The position numbers and the translations under genes were made by a program. From Bacteroidales bacterium (GTDB lineage Bacteria; Bacteroidota; Bacteroidia; Bacteroidales; Tenuifilaceae): a DNA stretch of 64,000 nucleotides. Where the stretch lies: assembly GCA_020636835.1 (NCBI GenBank), contig JACJXC010000007.1:281229-345228 (forward strand), read 5' to 3'. Under the pieces are notes generated by a model that saw nothing but the letters and a program-made list of their open reading frames with translations, was not told the origin of the DNA and searched no databases. Shown here piece by piece: positions 35,250 through 44,617 of this stretch; within the stretch, counting starts at the first letter, position 1; each line of letters opens with the position of its first letter.

Positions 35250-37574
35250 CTACAGAATTATTAGCTTACTAACAAAAAACTTACCCTTTGAGATCAATTT
35301 CACAAAATAGAGCCCTTTTGTATATTTCGAAATATCTATAGGCTTTTGGGTATCGAAAGTTGAATTATACACGCACTTGCCATTAATATCGACAATTGAA
35401 ACTATTGCTGAATTAACACCATCGGGCAACGTAATGACAATGGACTCATTGGCAGGATTGGGGTAAATAATCGCAGTATTATTACCATTACCAGGGATGT
35501 AGCTGGCAGTTTGAACGGTATAATTCCACTCGGAATCGCCGGCAATTCCGGCAAAGTAATTTCCGGAATTATCGGCAATAACATTACCCTCAATGTTAAC
35601 ATAGTACGAAGTTCCAGCACTAAATTCGCCTTCGGGATTAATGGTTACTGTATTTCCCTGAAACAACAATCGGTCATCGGAATAAGGAATTGTTTCAAAA
35701 ACAGTGGCATTGGAACTATAAATAGTTACACTCCCTGCGGTGCCCCTTATCACATTGTTGCTAAATGTCATAACTAGGTTATCGGTTGGCAGAACCGTAG
35801 TGGCATCGTCGAAAGGGCTATAGGATTGAACCTTAAGGCCGGATGCACTGGCGTTGGATCCTTCAATTAAAATATTATCGACCCGCCACATTGCAGCACC
35901 GCCCGACGTTGTTCCCGTGGCCTTGTACTTAAACGCAAAGTAAACGGCAGAACCCGAAATACCCGACAAGTTAATGCTCCCCGAAGGGGTAAGATCTACA
36001 GTAGTGGCTACAGTAAAATTCAGTTTAGTCCAAGTTCCTTGTGTCGAGGGATTACTTGTGCCATCGTAATTGGTTGAGTAAAACAACTCCAAGGCTGGGC
36101 CGGCATACTGGGTTGCAGTAGTAAAAGCCATTACTACCGAGGAATAATTGTTCAGATTAAGCGCTGGCGATATTAGCCAATCCTCGTCGGTTGTACCACC
36201 AAAGCCATTCATTTCCTCATAGCCGGAGCCACAAACCCAGGCATCATCGCCTGCAACATCGTATGGAGTCCAAGTAATTGCAGAACAATTCTCAAAATCT
36301 TCAGAATTTAGAACAGTAAAGCCCTCTAGCGTTTTAGCACTGACACTTGGGGTTCCAGATGTTAAGTAGTCGATACTACTACTCGAATTTGAGTAAGGGT
36401 AAATTTTAAAATAGTACGTAGTGTTTGGACTTAAGCCAGGCACAGTGTAGGATTGAACACCCTGAGAAACATTTGCAACACCTATCCCACTGTTAACGGC
36501 AACTCCATCAGTTGGTACTGAAATTGAGGGACTTGTTCCCCATTTAATTAAATAACCCGATGGCAAATTAGCGCCAGCAGCATCAGTCCAAACCAACCTT
36601 ATGCTTTTAGATGTTATATTAGTTGCGCTAAAGCCAGTAACATTGTTTGAGGGCTCAGGGTTAATGGTTGATTGGGCAAGCCAGATTGTGGCATTAGTCA
36701 TAAAAACGCCATCGTCGCCGGTAGCACTACCCGCGTTGTAGGGCTGGTACCAGCCCGGATAGGTATGGGAATTATCGTGGGCAGTTTCATCTTCGGGAAC
36801 GGAGCTGTCGCCAACCGCAACCACCCGACCCTTGCCATACGTTGCGCAAGCCGCCATTACACCGGTTGTTCCGGTGTTTGAATGCCCATCGTAGAAAACC
36901 AACCCAACCGCATTTGGGTTGGCATTGCGATCTATTGTAAAGGTTGCGCCGTTGTAAAAAGCCAAGCCATCCACATCGCCTGCAGGGCCATGCAGAATAG
37001 TGTTCGAAGGCAGATTGGCCACATTGGTTGCAGGATCTTTGCTCACGTTACTATCTGTATCAACAGTAAAACCAAACGGATTGCTATACGAAGCAAAGAA
37101 ATCGTTCCACACCTCGAGGGCATCCCAACCGTCACCATCCCTATCTGCCACTGCATGATCGGAAACTATAAATAAACCACCACCGTTTTGAACAAAATCG
37201 ATCATCGCCTTTTTTTCAGAGGTGGAGAATGGGTTGTTTGGCTCGCATACAACAAAAATGTCGTAGTTCGACAAATCCTGTGAATTTGAAGCATCATTAT
37301 ATGTGATTGAGCCAGTTTTAGGCAAAGTTTCAACGTAATAGCCACGTTTAACCATTTCCACACCCCAACTCGAAAGAGCTCCCTGCCAATAGGTTTCCGC
37401 AGTGGTTTGGGTAATTCCCGATTGCCCAGGGCTAGGAACTGCCTGATTGTCATCGATTATCCAATCGGCATTACTCGCAGTTTCGCCCTTAGTATTATCG
37501 AAAAGGATTTTTTTTTGACCGAATAAGCTGGATAAACACAGTATAAATCCAACAATTAATAAGCACTTCTTCAT
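35250..37574 (-). CDS. Type IX-secreted multidomain protein with DUF4350/GAT-like, Fn3 and sorting domains
   Basis: The 774-residue protein starts with a signal peptide (MKKCLLIVGFILCLSSLFG). Residues 20-310 form a flavodoxin- or amidotransferase-like domain (KILFDNTKGETA, IFVVCEPNNPFS, NGGGLFIVSDHAVADRDGDGW, GKGRVVAVGDSS) similar to secreted DUF4350-type domains. A fibronectin type III domain (about 315-420), a choice-of-anchor-J/MAM-like domain (about 430-575), a SbsA-like Ig domain (about 590-690) and a type A T9SS sorting tail (IIYPNPANESIVI... GLYFVKLIS) follow. It should be exported across the outer membrane and anchored or released. A longer start at 37607 would put residues before the signal peptide, so 37574 is chosen. 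The substrate is unknown. Confidence 0.85.
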   Translation of the reverse strand: MKKCLLIVGFILCLSSLFGQKKILFDNTKGETASNADWIIDDNQAVPSPGQSGITQTTAETYWQGALSSWGVEMVKRGYYVETLPKTGSITYNDASNSQDLSNYDIFVVCEPNNPFSTSEKKAMIDFVQNGGGLFIVSDHAVADRDGDGWDALEVWNDFFASYSNPFGFTVDTDSNVSKDPATNVANLPSNTILHGPAGDVDGLAFYNGATFTIDRNANPNAVGLVFYDGHSNTGTTGVMAACATYGKGRVVAVGDSSVPEDETAHDNSHTYPGWYQPYNAGSATGDDGVFMTNATIWLAQSTINPEPSNNVTGFSATNITSKSIRLVWTDAAGANLPSGYLIKWGTSPSISVPTDGVAVNSGIGVANVSQGVQSYTVPGLSPNTTYYFKIYPYSNSSSSIDYLTSGTPSVSAKTLEGFTVLNSEDFENCSAITWTPYDVAGDDAWVCGSGYEEMNGFGGTTDEDWLISPALNLNNYSSVVMAFTTATQYAGPALELFYSTNYDGTSNPSTQGTWTKLNFTVATTVDLTPSGSINLSGISGSAVYFAFKYKATGTTSGGAAMWRVDNILIEGSNASASGLKVQSYSPFDDATTVLPTDNLVMTFSNNVIRGTAGSVTIYSSNATVFETIPYSDDRLLFQGNTVTINPEGEFSAGTSYYVNIEGNVIADNSGNYFAGIAGDSEWNYTVQTASYIPGNGNNTAIIYPNPANESIVITLPDGVNSAIVSIVDINGKCVYNSTFDTQKPIDISKYTKGLYFVKLISKGKFFVSKLIIL

Positions 37575-37930
37575 CTCCAGTAATTTATTTATAGTCCAAT
37601 ACGGCATTGGCGTAGTTTACAAAACGACACAAAGGTTCCGGGGATTACAACGAGATGAGAATAAACTATGCGTAACAAAAGAGATAGTAGCAAATCCATA
37701 GCAACAAGCCCAACTGCGAATTCCTAACCTGATGAATTTGCTGCAAAAATAATGGATATATTCTAAAACGATAAATTCGCCTTATAATCAATAAATAATC
37801 CTTTAAATAAAAAATACAGATGCGATTATTCTAAAATGAAGCCCTAACAACTAATTTTCAGACCATTTGTTCCACAAAGTGAGTTCAACCCCTTTTACAG
37901 GGGAAATAGTCTGTGCAAATACGAACCATT
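37575..37930. other. Intergenic region without a recognised gene
   Basis: 356 AT-rich bases. The only signal is a minus-strand TATTTTTG box at 37744-37751 that could serve the secreted protein with a leader of about 165 bases. No convincing hairpin is seen. Confidence 0.35.
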
Positions 37931-38530
37931 CTACCGCGCCATCTCCTTTATTTCATCAAATCCATCCATCACGTTCTTAATCATCAGTAGGCGTTGGTTT
38001 ATGTTTATCAGACGGGTTCGCAAATTCATGATCTTAAGGATGAGCAGCTCTTCGTTGGTTAGCGTGGAGTATTTCCGCATTACCTCAATTTTGGTAACCA
38101 CAAATGATATGGCCTGAAGAATATTCTCGTACACAAAGCTACTCTTTGCCTTAACCTCATCGCCCTTATCGGATGTTCTTATGAGTTCCTGCCCGCGATT
38201 ATTGATTTTACCGCGCTTCCGGAGCTTCTCGTAAAGTTCAATGTTCTTATTCTCGTCCGATTTGTAGAAAACACTCTCCAGAATATCGGTTTGCAGGAGT
38301 TTTAGTATGGTTTTAATTTGTGCGTCGTTAACCTTGGTATTGGTAAACTTATCGAAGTTGACAGTTTTCAGCACCTCCAGGTTATTCACAATCTCAATGT
38401 AAAGCAGCCGCAGGTAAACGGTTGTATCCTGCTTAATACGCTGGTATTTTTCAATTTTATCGATCACGGTTTCGATAAAATCGCCTGATTTTGCGGCAAT
38501 ACTTACACCAGATTCAATGGATTCGAGCAT
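37931..38530 (-). CDS. Helical protein of unknown function
   Basis: This 199-residue protein is not one I recognise. It has no signal peptide or long hydrophobic helix. It is rich in Lys, Glu, Ile and Leu and predicted almost wholly helical, with amphipathic stretches such as IEIVNNLEVLKTVNFDKF and LTNEELLILKIMNLRTRLININQRL. It lies 108 bases downstream of the six-PAS hybrid kinase in the same direction but has its own promoter box, so a shared function is possible but unsupported. Codon use looks like that of its neighbours, so recent transfer is not suggested. Confidence 0.6.
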   Translation of the reverse strand: MLESIESGVSIAAKSGDFIETVIDKIEKYQRIKQDTTVYLRLLYIEIVNNLEVLKTVNFDKFTNTKVNDAQIKTILKLLQTDILESVFYKSDENKNIELYEKLRKRGKINNRGQELIRTSDKGDEVKAKSSFVYENILQAISFVVTKIEVMRKYSTLTNEELLILKIMNLRTRLININQRLLMIKNVMDGFDEIKEMAR

Positions 38531-38558
38531 AGGTAGAGAATTTACAGATAAAGCTAAT

Positions 38559-38566
38559 CAAAAATA
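38559..38566 (-). promoter_or_regulatory. Candidate -7 box for the helical protein gene
   Basis: On the minus strand this is TATTTTTG (TAnnTTTG), 28 bases before the start codon at 38530. Confidence 0.45.
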
Positions 38567-38638
38567 CTGAACTTTCGGTAAAGTTACCGAATAATTGGCT
38601 CGATAATGAATGCATAACAGTTGGAATCGAGATCCACA

Positions 38639-41600
38639 TCAAGCGGGGCAGTGCTTTTTAATCAGATTAACTAAAACTTCGTAGCTGATGGGTTTGGGAA
38701 TGTAATCGTTACAGCCCGCCCGAATGGCCTTCTCCCTATCGCCCGTCAATGCGTGAGCGGTTTGAGCAATAATTACAACATTGCGATTAAACTTGCGGAT
38801 ATTTTCAGTTGCCTCCAATCCGTTCATTACAGGCATTTTAACATCCATCAAAACAAGGTCGATATCGGGGTTTTTACCAATAATATCAATAGCGCTCTGC
38901 CCATTATTGGCCTGCAAAATCGCAAAATTTAAATGCGTTAGCATAAGCGTTAATAGCGTACTCGATGCGGGATCGTCCTCAACTATAAGAACCTTAAGCT
39001 TGGGGAAATTATGCTGCGATGTTTTTGCATCAACGGCAGACTTTGCTGTGCTTGCCAACGGCTGTTTAATAACCGGAATGGTAAAGTAAAAAGATGAGCC
39101 CTGTTGCTCCTCACTCTCAACCCAGATACGCCCCCCAAGCATCTGCACAAAAGCCTTGGTAATAGATAAACCCAGCCCAGCTCCCTGATACGCATTTTTA
39201 TCGCTAATATCGGCCTGCACAAAGCGCTCGAATATGGCCTCCTGTCTATCTTTAGGTATTCCTATGCCCGTATCTTTCACCATAAACTCAACGCAATCAT
39301 CGCTCAATTCACATTTAACAATAACTACACCTTTTTCGGTGAACTTAATGGCATTCTTAATAAGATTGGTGAGGATAGCATATAACTTCTCGCCATCGGT
39401 ACTGATGGACAAACCCTCGACACCGGCTCCTTTTTTTAGGAATAACGCCAATCCTTTGAGCTCGGCCTCGGGCTTAAAGAAGTCGTATAGGTATTTAAGT
39501 TGTTCATCGATGCTGGTTGGCGCAATTTTGAGCTTCATTTGACCCGATTCGATCTTCGAGATATCAATAATATCGTTGATAATACCAAGCAGCCGGAATC
39601 CGCTTTTCTCAATAATATCGATATATTCCTTCTGCTCCCGGGATGTATCCCTGGCCTGCTTCAACAAACTGGTGAAACCCAGAATCCCATTCATTGGGGT
39701 TCGAATCTCGTGGCTCATATTGGCAAGGAATGCCGATTTAAGCCGATCGCTCTCCTCTGCTTTCTCCTTGGCTTTAATTAGTTCCTGCTCAAACTCCTTA
39801 ATTGGAGTAATATCGCGCACATTAATAACCACCGCGTTGATAAGAGGGTTGTCGAGGAAGTTCTGCCCAACAGCCTCAAACCAAATGTATTCCTTTGTTT
39901 TATGCTTATGACGGTACTGAACCCTAATTGTTTCGTCCTTTTTAATTAATACCTCGTTCCATGCTTTTAATACAACATCCAAATCATCGGGATAAATTAC
40001 ATTCTGAATTGGGCCAAGCAGCTCATTAAGGCTAAAGCCTGTTGCTCGAACAGCAGCCTCGCTAACATAAAACTGTTCTGCTTTATCGTTAACCAGGAGG
40101 AATGTGTCGTTGGAATTCTTGAGCATCAGCCTAAACTTCTCTTCACTTTTCTCAACCATTCCCTTGGCTTTATGGAGTTCCTCGTTGGTTTGAAGCAGTT
40201 CCTCGTTGAGCGCCATGTACTCCTCATTTTGCTCTTTTAAGATTAGTTCGTTTTGCTTCCGTTCGGTAATATCCTGAATAATGCCAACGCCCCCAACCTG
40301 TTTTTGGTTTGCGTAAATAGGGGCAAAAACAATTTGAACAGGGGTAACTTTGTTTGCTGTTGTTGAACGGTAGTAGTCTTCGTAATGGCCAACACCGCCT
40401 ACTATAGCCACTTTAAGAGCCTCCACAACTTTATTGTCGGGCAGTTTAAGCATATCGAGCCCCACCAGCACCTGTTTCGACGATCCAATAATACGCACAA
40501 ACTCCTCGTTGCACGCAATAATTCGGCCGTTATTATCGAAATGAAGAATTCCAAGGGGGGCATTTTCAAAGATCAGGCGGTACTTGGCCTCACTTTCCTC
40601 TGCTAACTCCTTAGCCCGAATAAGTTCAAATTCGGTTTGCTTACGTAGTGTGATATCCCTGTTTACGAACAGAATACCAATGGGATTATTGTTAGCATCG
40701 TGTAGTACATTGGCGTTGGACTCGCAATAAAACTGCGCTCCATTCTTCCGAAGCATAACGTATTCCGCAGCCCCAGTCAAATGCCCCTTTAACATTTCGG
40801 CGATTAAATTCGATGCTTTTTCCCGGTACGAATATTCCACGAACTCCAGAACATTTCGACCAATAATTTCATCGGACGAATCGTAACCCCAAAGCGCAAC
40901 AATTTGATTGGTTACAAACTGCACCGTACCATCGAGCGCCGATATGGCAATTCCATCGGGCGAGGTTTCGATGATTGTTTTTAGCTTGCGCTCGTTCTCA
41001 ATCAGCGTTCGTTCGGCATTTTTAAGTTCGGTAATATCGATAAGCGATGCAATGCTTTTTTTTGATCCGGGGATTATACCTACGCTATTTACCATAAAGC
41101 GAATTTCCCCGTTTCTGCGGATATACCTAAAATAGTACTTATGTGGAGCCCCATCCGGATCAACCCTTCGGGTTTTATGGTACTGCCGCATCCGTTCAAG
41201 ATCTTCGGGAACCACAAACTGAGTCCAGCTCATTTTCCCCTCCATTTCCTCGGGTGTGTAGCCCGAGAGCGAAACCCACTCGGAGTTAGTGAGCAGAATA
41301 GTTGTATCCTCATCAATAATTATCGATGCGGTTCCTGTGTTCTCAAAAATAGCCCTATATTGCTGTTCCGATTCTTTAATGGCGTTTTCGGCAATTTTTC
41401 GCTCGCTAATATCGCGCATAAACGATTGGTAGGTTCCATTGGGCATCTTGCGCGATGTCATCTCAACAATCACTGTCGATCCATCTTTCCGTAATGTCTC
41501 GCGTTCGGCAGTAACTACTTCGCCTTTATCGAGCAAATCGTACCTTAATGGTTTTTTGTTTAACTCCGATGACGAGAAAAGTTGTCGCATATTCATGGCG

Positions 41601-42232
41601 TTCAGCTCATCCATGGAATACCCACTAAATGCTAATGCACGGTTGTTAGCTAAAATAAAGTTTCCCTTTGCATCGCCCTGAAAAAAAGCATCGGGAGCCA
41701 ACTCCAGTAGTAATCGGTAGTTCTCCTCGCTTTCCTGTAGCGCCGTTTCGGTTTTTTTTCGCTCAGATATGTTTTGGTGCATAAGCACATAGCGTTCAGG
41801 TTTACCCTGTGCATCGAACAACGGGAATGCAACCATTCTAATCCATACGATAGCATCGGGAGCATTTGCCTCTACTTTATGGGCATTGTAGTGTAAATCG
41901 GAAAATCGAACCGATTCGCCTTTCCTTAGTTTGTCGAACAGATAGCTGTAATTTAACTCCTTAACCTGCGCATCGTCAAAAACTGAGTAATCCTTAGGCG
42001 GTACTGCGCCAAATAGGGTAATGAACGAATTATTTACTAGTTGTGTATAGCCATTCTTATCGACTATCTGAATGGATATAGGGTTATACTCAATAATATC
42101 CTTTATTTGCTTTATGTTGATATCTCGTACCTCGATTGTTTCCTGATGCAGTGCTTTTAGTGCATCGTAATCCTGTTGCAATCTTTTTAACTCATCAAGT
42201 AGTTGTTCTTTCGATTTGTCTTTCATATTCAT
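38639..42232 (-). CDS. Cytoplasmic hybrid histidine kinase with six PAS domains and a receiver
   Basis: The 1197-residue kinase lacks membrane helices. A short coiled coil (about 1-40) is followed by six PAS domains, each but the first preceded by the linker type (E)SEexY/Frxx: about 42-160, 168-280, 288-405, 412-530, 542-655 and 690-800. Then come HisKA with His841 in NMSHEIRTPMNG, HATPase (NLIKNAIKFTEKG, DTGIGIP, GAGLGLSI) and a C-terminal receiver with Asp1130 in DLVLMDVKMP. The built-in receiver implies a phosphorelay or feedback on kinase activity. No output protein is adjacent, and the signals are unknown; six PAS domains suggest integration of several internal cues. It is divergent from gltX. 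Confidence 0.93.
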   Translation of the reverse strand: MNMKDKSKEQLLDELKRLQQDYDALKALHQETIEVRDINIKQIKDIIEYNPISIQIVDKNGYTQLVNNSFITLFGAVPPKDYSVFDDAQVKELNYSYLFDKLRKGESVRFSDLHYNAHKVEANAPDAIVWIRMVAFPLFDAQGKPERYVLMHQNISERKKTETALQESEENYRLLLELAPDAFFQGDAKGNFILANNRALAFSGYSMDELNAMNMRQLFSSSELNKKPLRYDLLDKGEVVTAERETLRKDGSTVIVEMTSRKMPNGTYQSFMRDISERKIAENAIKESEQQYRAIFENTGTASIIIDEDTTILLTNSEWVSLSGYTPEEMEGKMSWTQFVVPEDLERMRQYHKTRRVDPDGAPHKYYFRYIRRNGEIRFMVNSVGIIPGSKKSIASLIDITELKNAERTLIENERKLKTIIETSPDGIAISALDGTVQFVTNQIVALWGYDSSDEIIGRNVLEFVEYSYREKASNLIAEMLKGHLTGAAEYVMLRKNGAQFYCESNANVLHDANNNPIGILFVNRDITLRKQTEFELIRAKELAEESEAKYRLIFENAPLGILHFDNNGRIIACNEEFVRIIGSSKQVLVGLDMLKLPDNKVVEALKVAIVGGVGHYEDYYRSTTANKVTPVQIVFAPIYANQKQVGGVGIIQDITERKQNELILKEQNEEYMALNEELLQTNEELHKAKGMVEKSEEKFRLMLKNSNDTFLLVNDKAEQFYVSEAAVRATGFSLNELLGPIQNVIYPDDLDVVLKAWNEVLIKKDETIRVQYRHKHKTKEYIWFEAVGQNFLDNPLINAVVINVRDITPIKEFEQELIKAKEKAEESDRLKSAFLANMSHEIRTPMNGILGFTSLLKQARDTSREQKEYIDIIEKSGFRLLGIINDIIDISKIESGQMKLKIAPTSIDEQLKYLYDFFKPEAELKGLALFLKKGAGVEGLSISTDGEKLYAILTNLIKNAIKFTEKGVVIVKCELSDDCVEFMVKDTGIGIPKDRQEAIFERFVQADISDKNAYQGAGLGLSITKAFVQMLGGRIWVESEEQQGSSFYFTIPVIKQPLASTAKSAVDAKTSQHNFPKLKVLIVEDDPASSTLLTLMLTHLNFAILQANNGQSAIDIIGKNPDIDLVLMDVKMPVMNGLEATENIRKFNRNVVIIAQTAHALTGDREKAIRAGCNDYIPKPISYEVLVNLIKKHCPA

Positions 42233-42378
42233 ACGGTCAAAACTTTTTTGAGAGATTCATAATCAAGGCATTAGTGCAGATTAATAAAAAGCCTGAATCA
42301 ACTATGAAACTTACAATTTATTTATTTTTCTCGACATACCGAGTTAATTTTTGCAATTTATGTTTGACCAAAAAGAAT

Positions 42379-42386
42379 TAACTTTG
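42379..42386 (+). promoter_or_regulatory. Candidate -7 box of gltX
   Basis: TAACTTTG matches TAnnTTTG 22 bases before the ATG at 42408. It lies inside a longer open frame from 42351, so that upstream start is unlikely. TTTG at 42350-42353 is a possible, slightly distant -33 box. Confidence 0.6.
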
Positions 42387-42407
42387 CACCTCAAATTATC
42401 AAATAAG

Positions 42408-43937
42408 ATGAGTAACCGTAGAGTTAGAGTTCGTTTTGCCCCTAGTCCAACAGGGCCATTGCATATTGGCGGAGTTAGAACCGCACTTTTCAACTACTTT
42501 TTTGCCCGCAAGCATGCCGGCGATTTTATCCTCAGGATTGAGGATACCGACTCGCAGCGGTTTGTTCCTGGTGCCGAGGATTATATCAATGAGAGTTTAC
42601 GCTGGTGCGGTATTAAAATTGATGAAGGCGTTCGCGAGGGAGGCCCACATGCACCATACCGCCAAAGCGAGCGGAAACCAATTTATAAGCAGTATGCCGA
42701 TAAACTGGTGGAGAGTGGCAACGCGTACATTGCGTTCGATGCTCCCGATGTTTTGGATAAACTCCGTACCGATGCTGAGGCAAAAGGCGAAGTGTTTACC
42801 TACAACTACTCGGTTCGAGAAAAAATGGAAACCTCCCTGGTACTTTCGGCAAGCGAGGTTAAGCAACGTATTGAACGTGGCGACCAGTGGGTTGTACGTT
42901 TCAAAATGCCCGAAAACGAAGAGGTTGTAATGCAGGATTTAATTCGCGGCGAAGTTCGTGTAAACACATCAACACTCGACGATAAGGTGCTTTTTAAGAG
43001 CAGCGATATGCTCCCCACATACCATTTGGCGAACGTTACCGACGATTACCTGATGGAAATTTCGCACGTAATTCGTGGCGAGGAGTGGTTGCCTTCGTTA
43101 CCATTGCACGTGTTGCTTTACCGTGCCTTCGACTGGGAGGATAAAATGCCTGAGTTTGCACATCTTCCTTTGTTGCTTAAACCAACAGGAAACGGGAAAC
43201 TCAGCAAGCGCGATGGCGATAAAATGGGATTCCCCGTGTTTCCTCTGCTCTGGAAATCGGGCGAGGGTGAAATATCGAGGGGTTACCGCGAGGATGGATA
43301 TTTCCCCGAAGCTTTTGTCAACCTGCTTGCGCTTTTAGGCTGGAACCCCGGCACAGAGCAGGAATTGTTCTCGATGGATGAACTCATCAACCTGTTCAGC
43401 ATCGACCGTGTAAACAAATCGGGAGCACGGTTCGACCCTGAAAAAGCAAAATGGTTCAACCATCAGTACCTAATCCGCAAGAGCGAAACAGAGCTGGCCG
43501 AATTGTTCCAACCAATTCTTGAACAGTACAATTTCGATGTTCCTTTCGAGAAATTGGTTCGCATTGTTAGCCTGGTTAAGGAACGCCTAAACTTTGTTCA
43601 CGAAATTTGGGAGCAAACCAACTTCTTCTTTGAGCGTCCATTGCAATACGACCAGCAAGCCGTGGCAAAGTTCTGGAAAGAGGATACTGCTGAAATTATG
43701 AACGAAGTAGCCGAGGTAATAACTGGCATTGCGAAGTGGGATGTTGAAACCATTGAGCACTCAATTAAGGAGTTCATAAACGCAAAAGGTTACGGAATGG
43801 GTAAGGTAATGAACGCTGTAAGGCTTAGCCTTGTTGGCGCATCAAAAGGTCCAGGTGTTGCCGATATTTGCGAGGTGCTAGGAAAAGAGGAAACCATTCA
43901 GCGCTTTAAGCAGGCAGTTGCTATACTTGGGAAGTAA
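42408..43937 (+). CDS. gltX: Glutamate-tRNA ligase
   Basis: The 509-residue class I aminoacyl-tRNA synthetase charges tRNA-Glu. It has the HIGH-type motif PTGPLHIGG (His19), the KMSKS-type motif KLSKRDGD (about 264-271) and the GluRS signature region ([27 protein letters not shown]). The C-terminal anticodon-binding domain covers about 330-509. I use the ATG at 42408, which gives the family N-terminus [15 protein letters not shown]; the promoter box excludes the upstream start. It is a single-gene unit whose 3' end directly precedes the MNT promoter. Confidence 0.97.
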   Translation: MSNRRVRVRFAPSPTGPLHIGGVRTALFNYFFARKHAGDFILRIEDTDSQRFVPGAEDYINESLRWCGIKIDEGVREGGPHAPYRQSERKPIYKQYADKLVESGNAYIAFDAPDVLDKLRTDAEAKGEVFTYNYSVREKMETSLVLSASEVKQRIERGDQWVVRFKMPENEEVVMQDLIRGEVRVNTSTLDDKVLFKSSDMLPTYHLANVTDDYLMEISHVIRGEEWLPSLPLHVLLYRAFDWEDKMPEFAHLPLLLKPTGNGKLSKRDGDKMGFPVFPLLWKSGEGEISRGYREDGYFPEAFVNLLALLGWNPGTEQELFSMDELINLFSIDRVNKSGARFDPEKAKWFNHQYLIRKSETELAELFQPILEQYNFDVPFEKLVRIVSLVKERLNFVHEIWEQTNFFFERPLQYDQQAVAKFWKEDTAEIMNEVAEVITGIAKWDVETIEHSIKEFINAKGYGMGKVMNAVRLSLVGASKGPGVADICEVLGKEETIQRFKQAVAILGK

Positions 43938-43949
43938 GCGATATAAGCA

Positions 43950-43983
43950 TTTGCTGGTGATATTACAAAATGTTATATCTTTG
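43950..43983 (+). promoter_or_regulatory. Promoter of the MNT-HEPN pair
   Basis: TTTG (43950-43953), a 22-base spacer and TATCTTTG (43976-43983) fit the Bacteroidota -33/-7 pattern. It lies within the open frame from 43970, so the real start is the ATG at 44000. Confidence 0.65.
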
Positions 43984-43999
43984 TGATAATGATTGCAAT

Positions 44000-44299
44000 A
44001 TGACAGAAACAACACAGACATTGAATTACTTAGGGGTTAACAAGGATAGGTTTCAGAAAGAATACCATTTGAAACGTATTGGAATATTTGGCTCATTTGC
44101 CAGAGGCGAACAAACCGAAAAAAGTGATATTGATATTCTGGTTGAATTTGAAGATGGTACCGACAATCTATTCGATTTAAAGCAAATGCTTAGAACCGAA
44201 ATTCAATCAATTTTCAGAGTGCCGGTTGATATCTGTCGAGAAAAATACATCAAGCCCTTTTTTAAAGACCAAATATTACGAGAAGTAAAATATGCATAA
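44000..44299 (+). CDS. mntA: MNT-type nucleotidyltransferase (antitoxin of a broken HEPN/MNT pair)
   Basis: The 99-residue minimal nucleotidyltransferase has the polymerase-beta-type motif GSFARGEQTEKSDIDI: Gly31-Ser32, Asp43 and Asp45, with a third Asp77 in VPVDICRE. Proteins like this act as MntA antitoxins that AMPylate a tyrosine of the HEPN RNase encoded directly after them. Here the stop codon overlaps the ATG of a HEPN-like frame by eight bases, the usual arrangement. That partner is cut to 22 codons by an inserted palindromic element, so the antitoxin is intact but orphaned. I take 44000 as start because the promoter covers the upstream Met at 43970. Confidence 0.88.
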   Translation: MTETTQTLNYLGVNKDRFQKEYHLKRIGIFGSFARGEQTEKSDIDILVEFEDGTDNLFDLKQMLRTEIQSIFRVPVDICREKYIKPFFKDQILREVKYA

Positions 44300-44360
44300 T
44301 ATTTCTCATAGAGACGTTGCCTGCCTATTAAGTATTCTCGATTCAATGTCGTTTAGTTAA
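44292..44360 (+). pseudogene. Truncated HEPN toxin, N-terminal fragment
   Basis: A 22-codon frame begins with ATG eight bases before the end of the MNT gene and encodes MHNISHRDVACLLSILDSM..., which looks like the first helix of HEPN toxins (RD..xLL.ILdSi). It runs into the left end of the 132-bp palindromic element at 44344 and stops at once. Removing the element and one copy of the flanking ATT restores only about 19 further non-HEPN-like codons, so the rest of the gene is lost. The identity rests on position, overlap and this short match. Confidence 0.65.
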
Positions 44361-44475
44361 GCATATTTGTCATGTTGAGCGAAGCGAAACATCTTAAAAC
44401 ACTAAATAAATAGAGATCCTTCGCTTTGCTCAGGATGACAAATGGAGTGTTTGTTTTGTTAACTTAACGACATTG
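44344..44475. mobile_element. 132-bp palindromic MITE-like element
   Basis: The ends are inverted repeats: CAATGTCGTTTAGTTAA at left and, read from the right, CAATGTCGTTAAGTTAA (one mismatch in 17). Inside are a second pair of arms, TTGTCAT..TGAGC.AAGCgaA..ATCT (44366-44394 and 44414-44442). The direct repeat ATT flanks it (44341-44343, 44476-44478) as a possible 3-bp target duplication. It codes for nothing, so it would depend on a transposase supplied elsewhere. It sits inside the HEPN gene and just upstream of the cysteine leader. Confidence 0.75.
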
Positions 44476-44517
44476 ATTCGCTAAACATTTTTAAACTTTT
44501 ACTGTTGATTTATTCAT

Positions 44518-44525
44518 TACATTTG
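44518..44525 (+). promoter_or_regulatory. Candidate -7 box of the cys leader and cysE
   Basis: TACATTTG matches TAnnTTTG. Transcription would begin at about 44529-44532, at or next to the leader ATG at 44531, so the leader peptide may be translated from a leaderless message. No good -33 box is seen. Confidence 0.5.
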
Positions 44526-44530
44526 TAACG

Positions 44531-44617
44531 ATGAAAAGAATTCAAAACATAGTTTATTGCACCTGTTGTTGTCAAGGAAATACTTGGCCGCAAGGGGTAT
44601 TGCTATGTTTAGGATAA
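44531..44617 (+). CDS. Cysteine-rich leader peptide of a cysE attenuator
   Basis: This 28-codon reading frame has Cys at residues 10, 12, 13, 14 and 26; residues 9-16 read YCTCCCQG, so four of five consecutive codons (44558-44572) are Cys. Cysteine is normally one of the rarest residues. The next gene is serine acetyltransferase, the first enzyme of cysteine synthesis, and between them lies a strong terminator whose 5' arm can pair with codons 19-23 of this frame. The peptide itself probably has no function; the act of translating it would measure the supply of Cys-tRNA. The peptide is too short to be found by ordinary gene callers. Confidence 0.82.
   Translation: MKRIQNIVYCTCCCQGNTWPQGVLLCLG

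Noticed and set aside
44344..44475. CRISPR-like or group II intron origin for the repeats near 44.4 kb
   Set aside because: There are only inverted, not regularly spaced direct repeats, and no cas or reverse transcriptase gene in the window.
44585..44587. Reading the leader before cysE as a tryptophan attenuator because of its single Trp codon
   Set aside because: There is one Trp against five Cys, four of them clustered, and the downstream gene makes cysteine.
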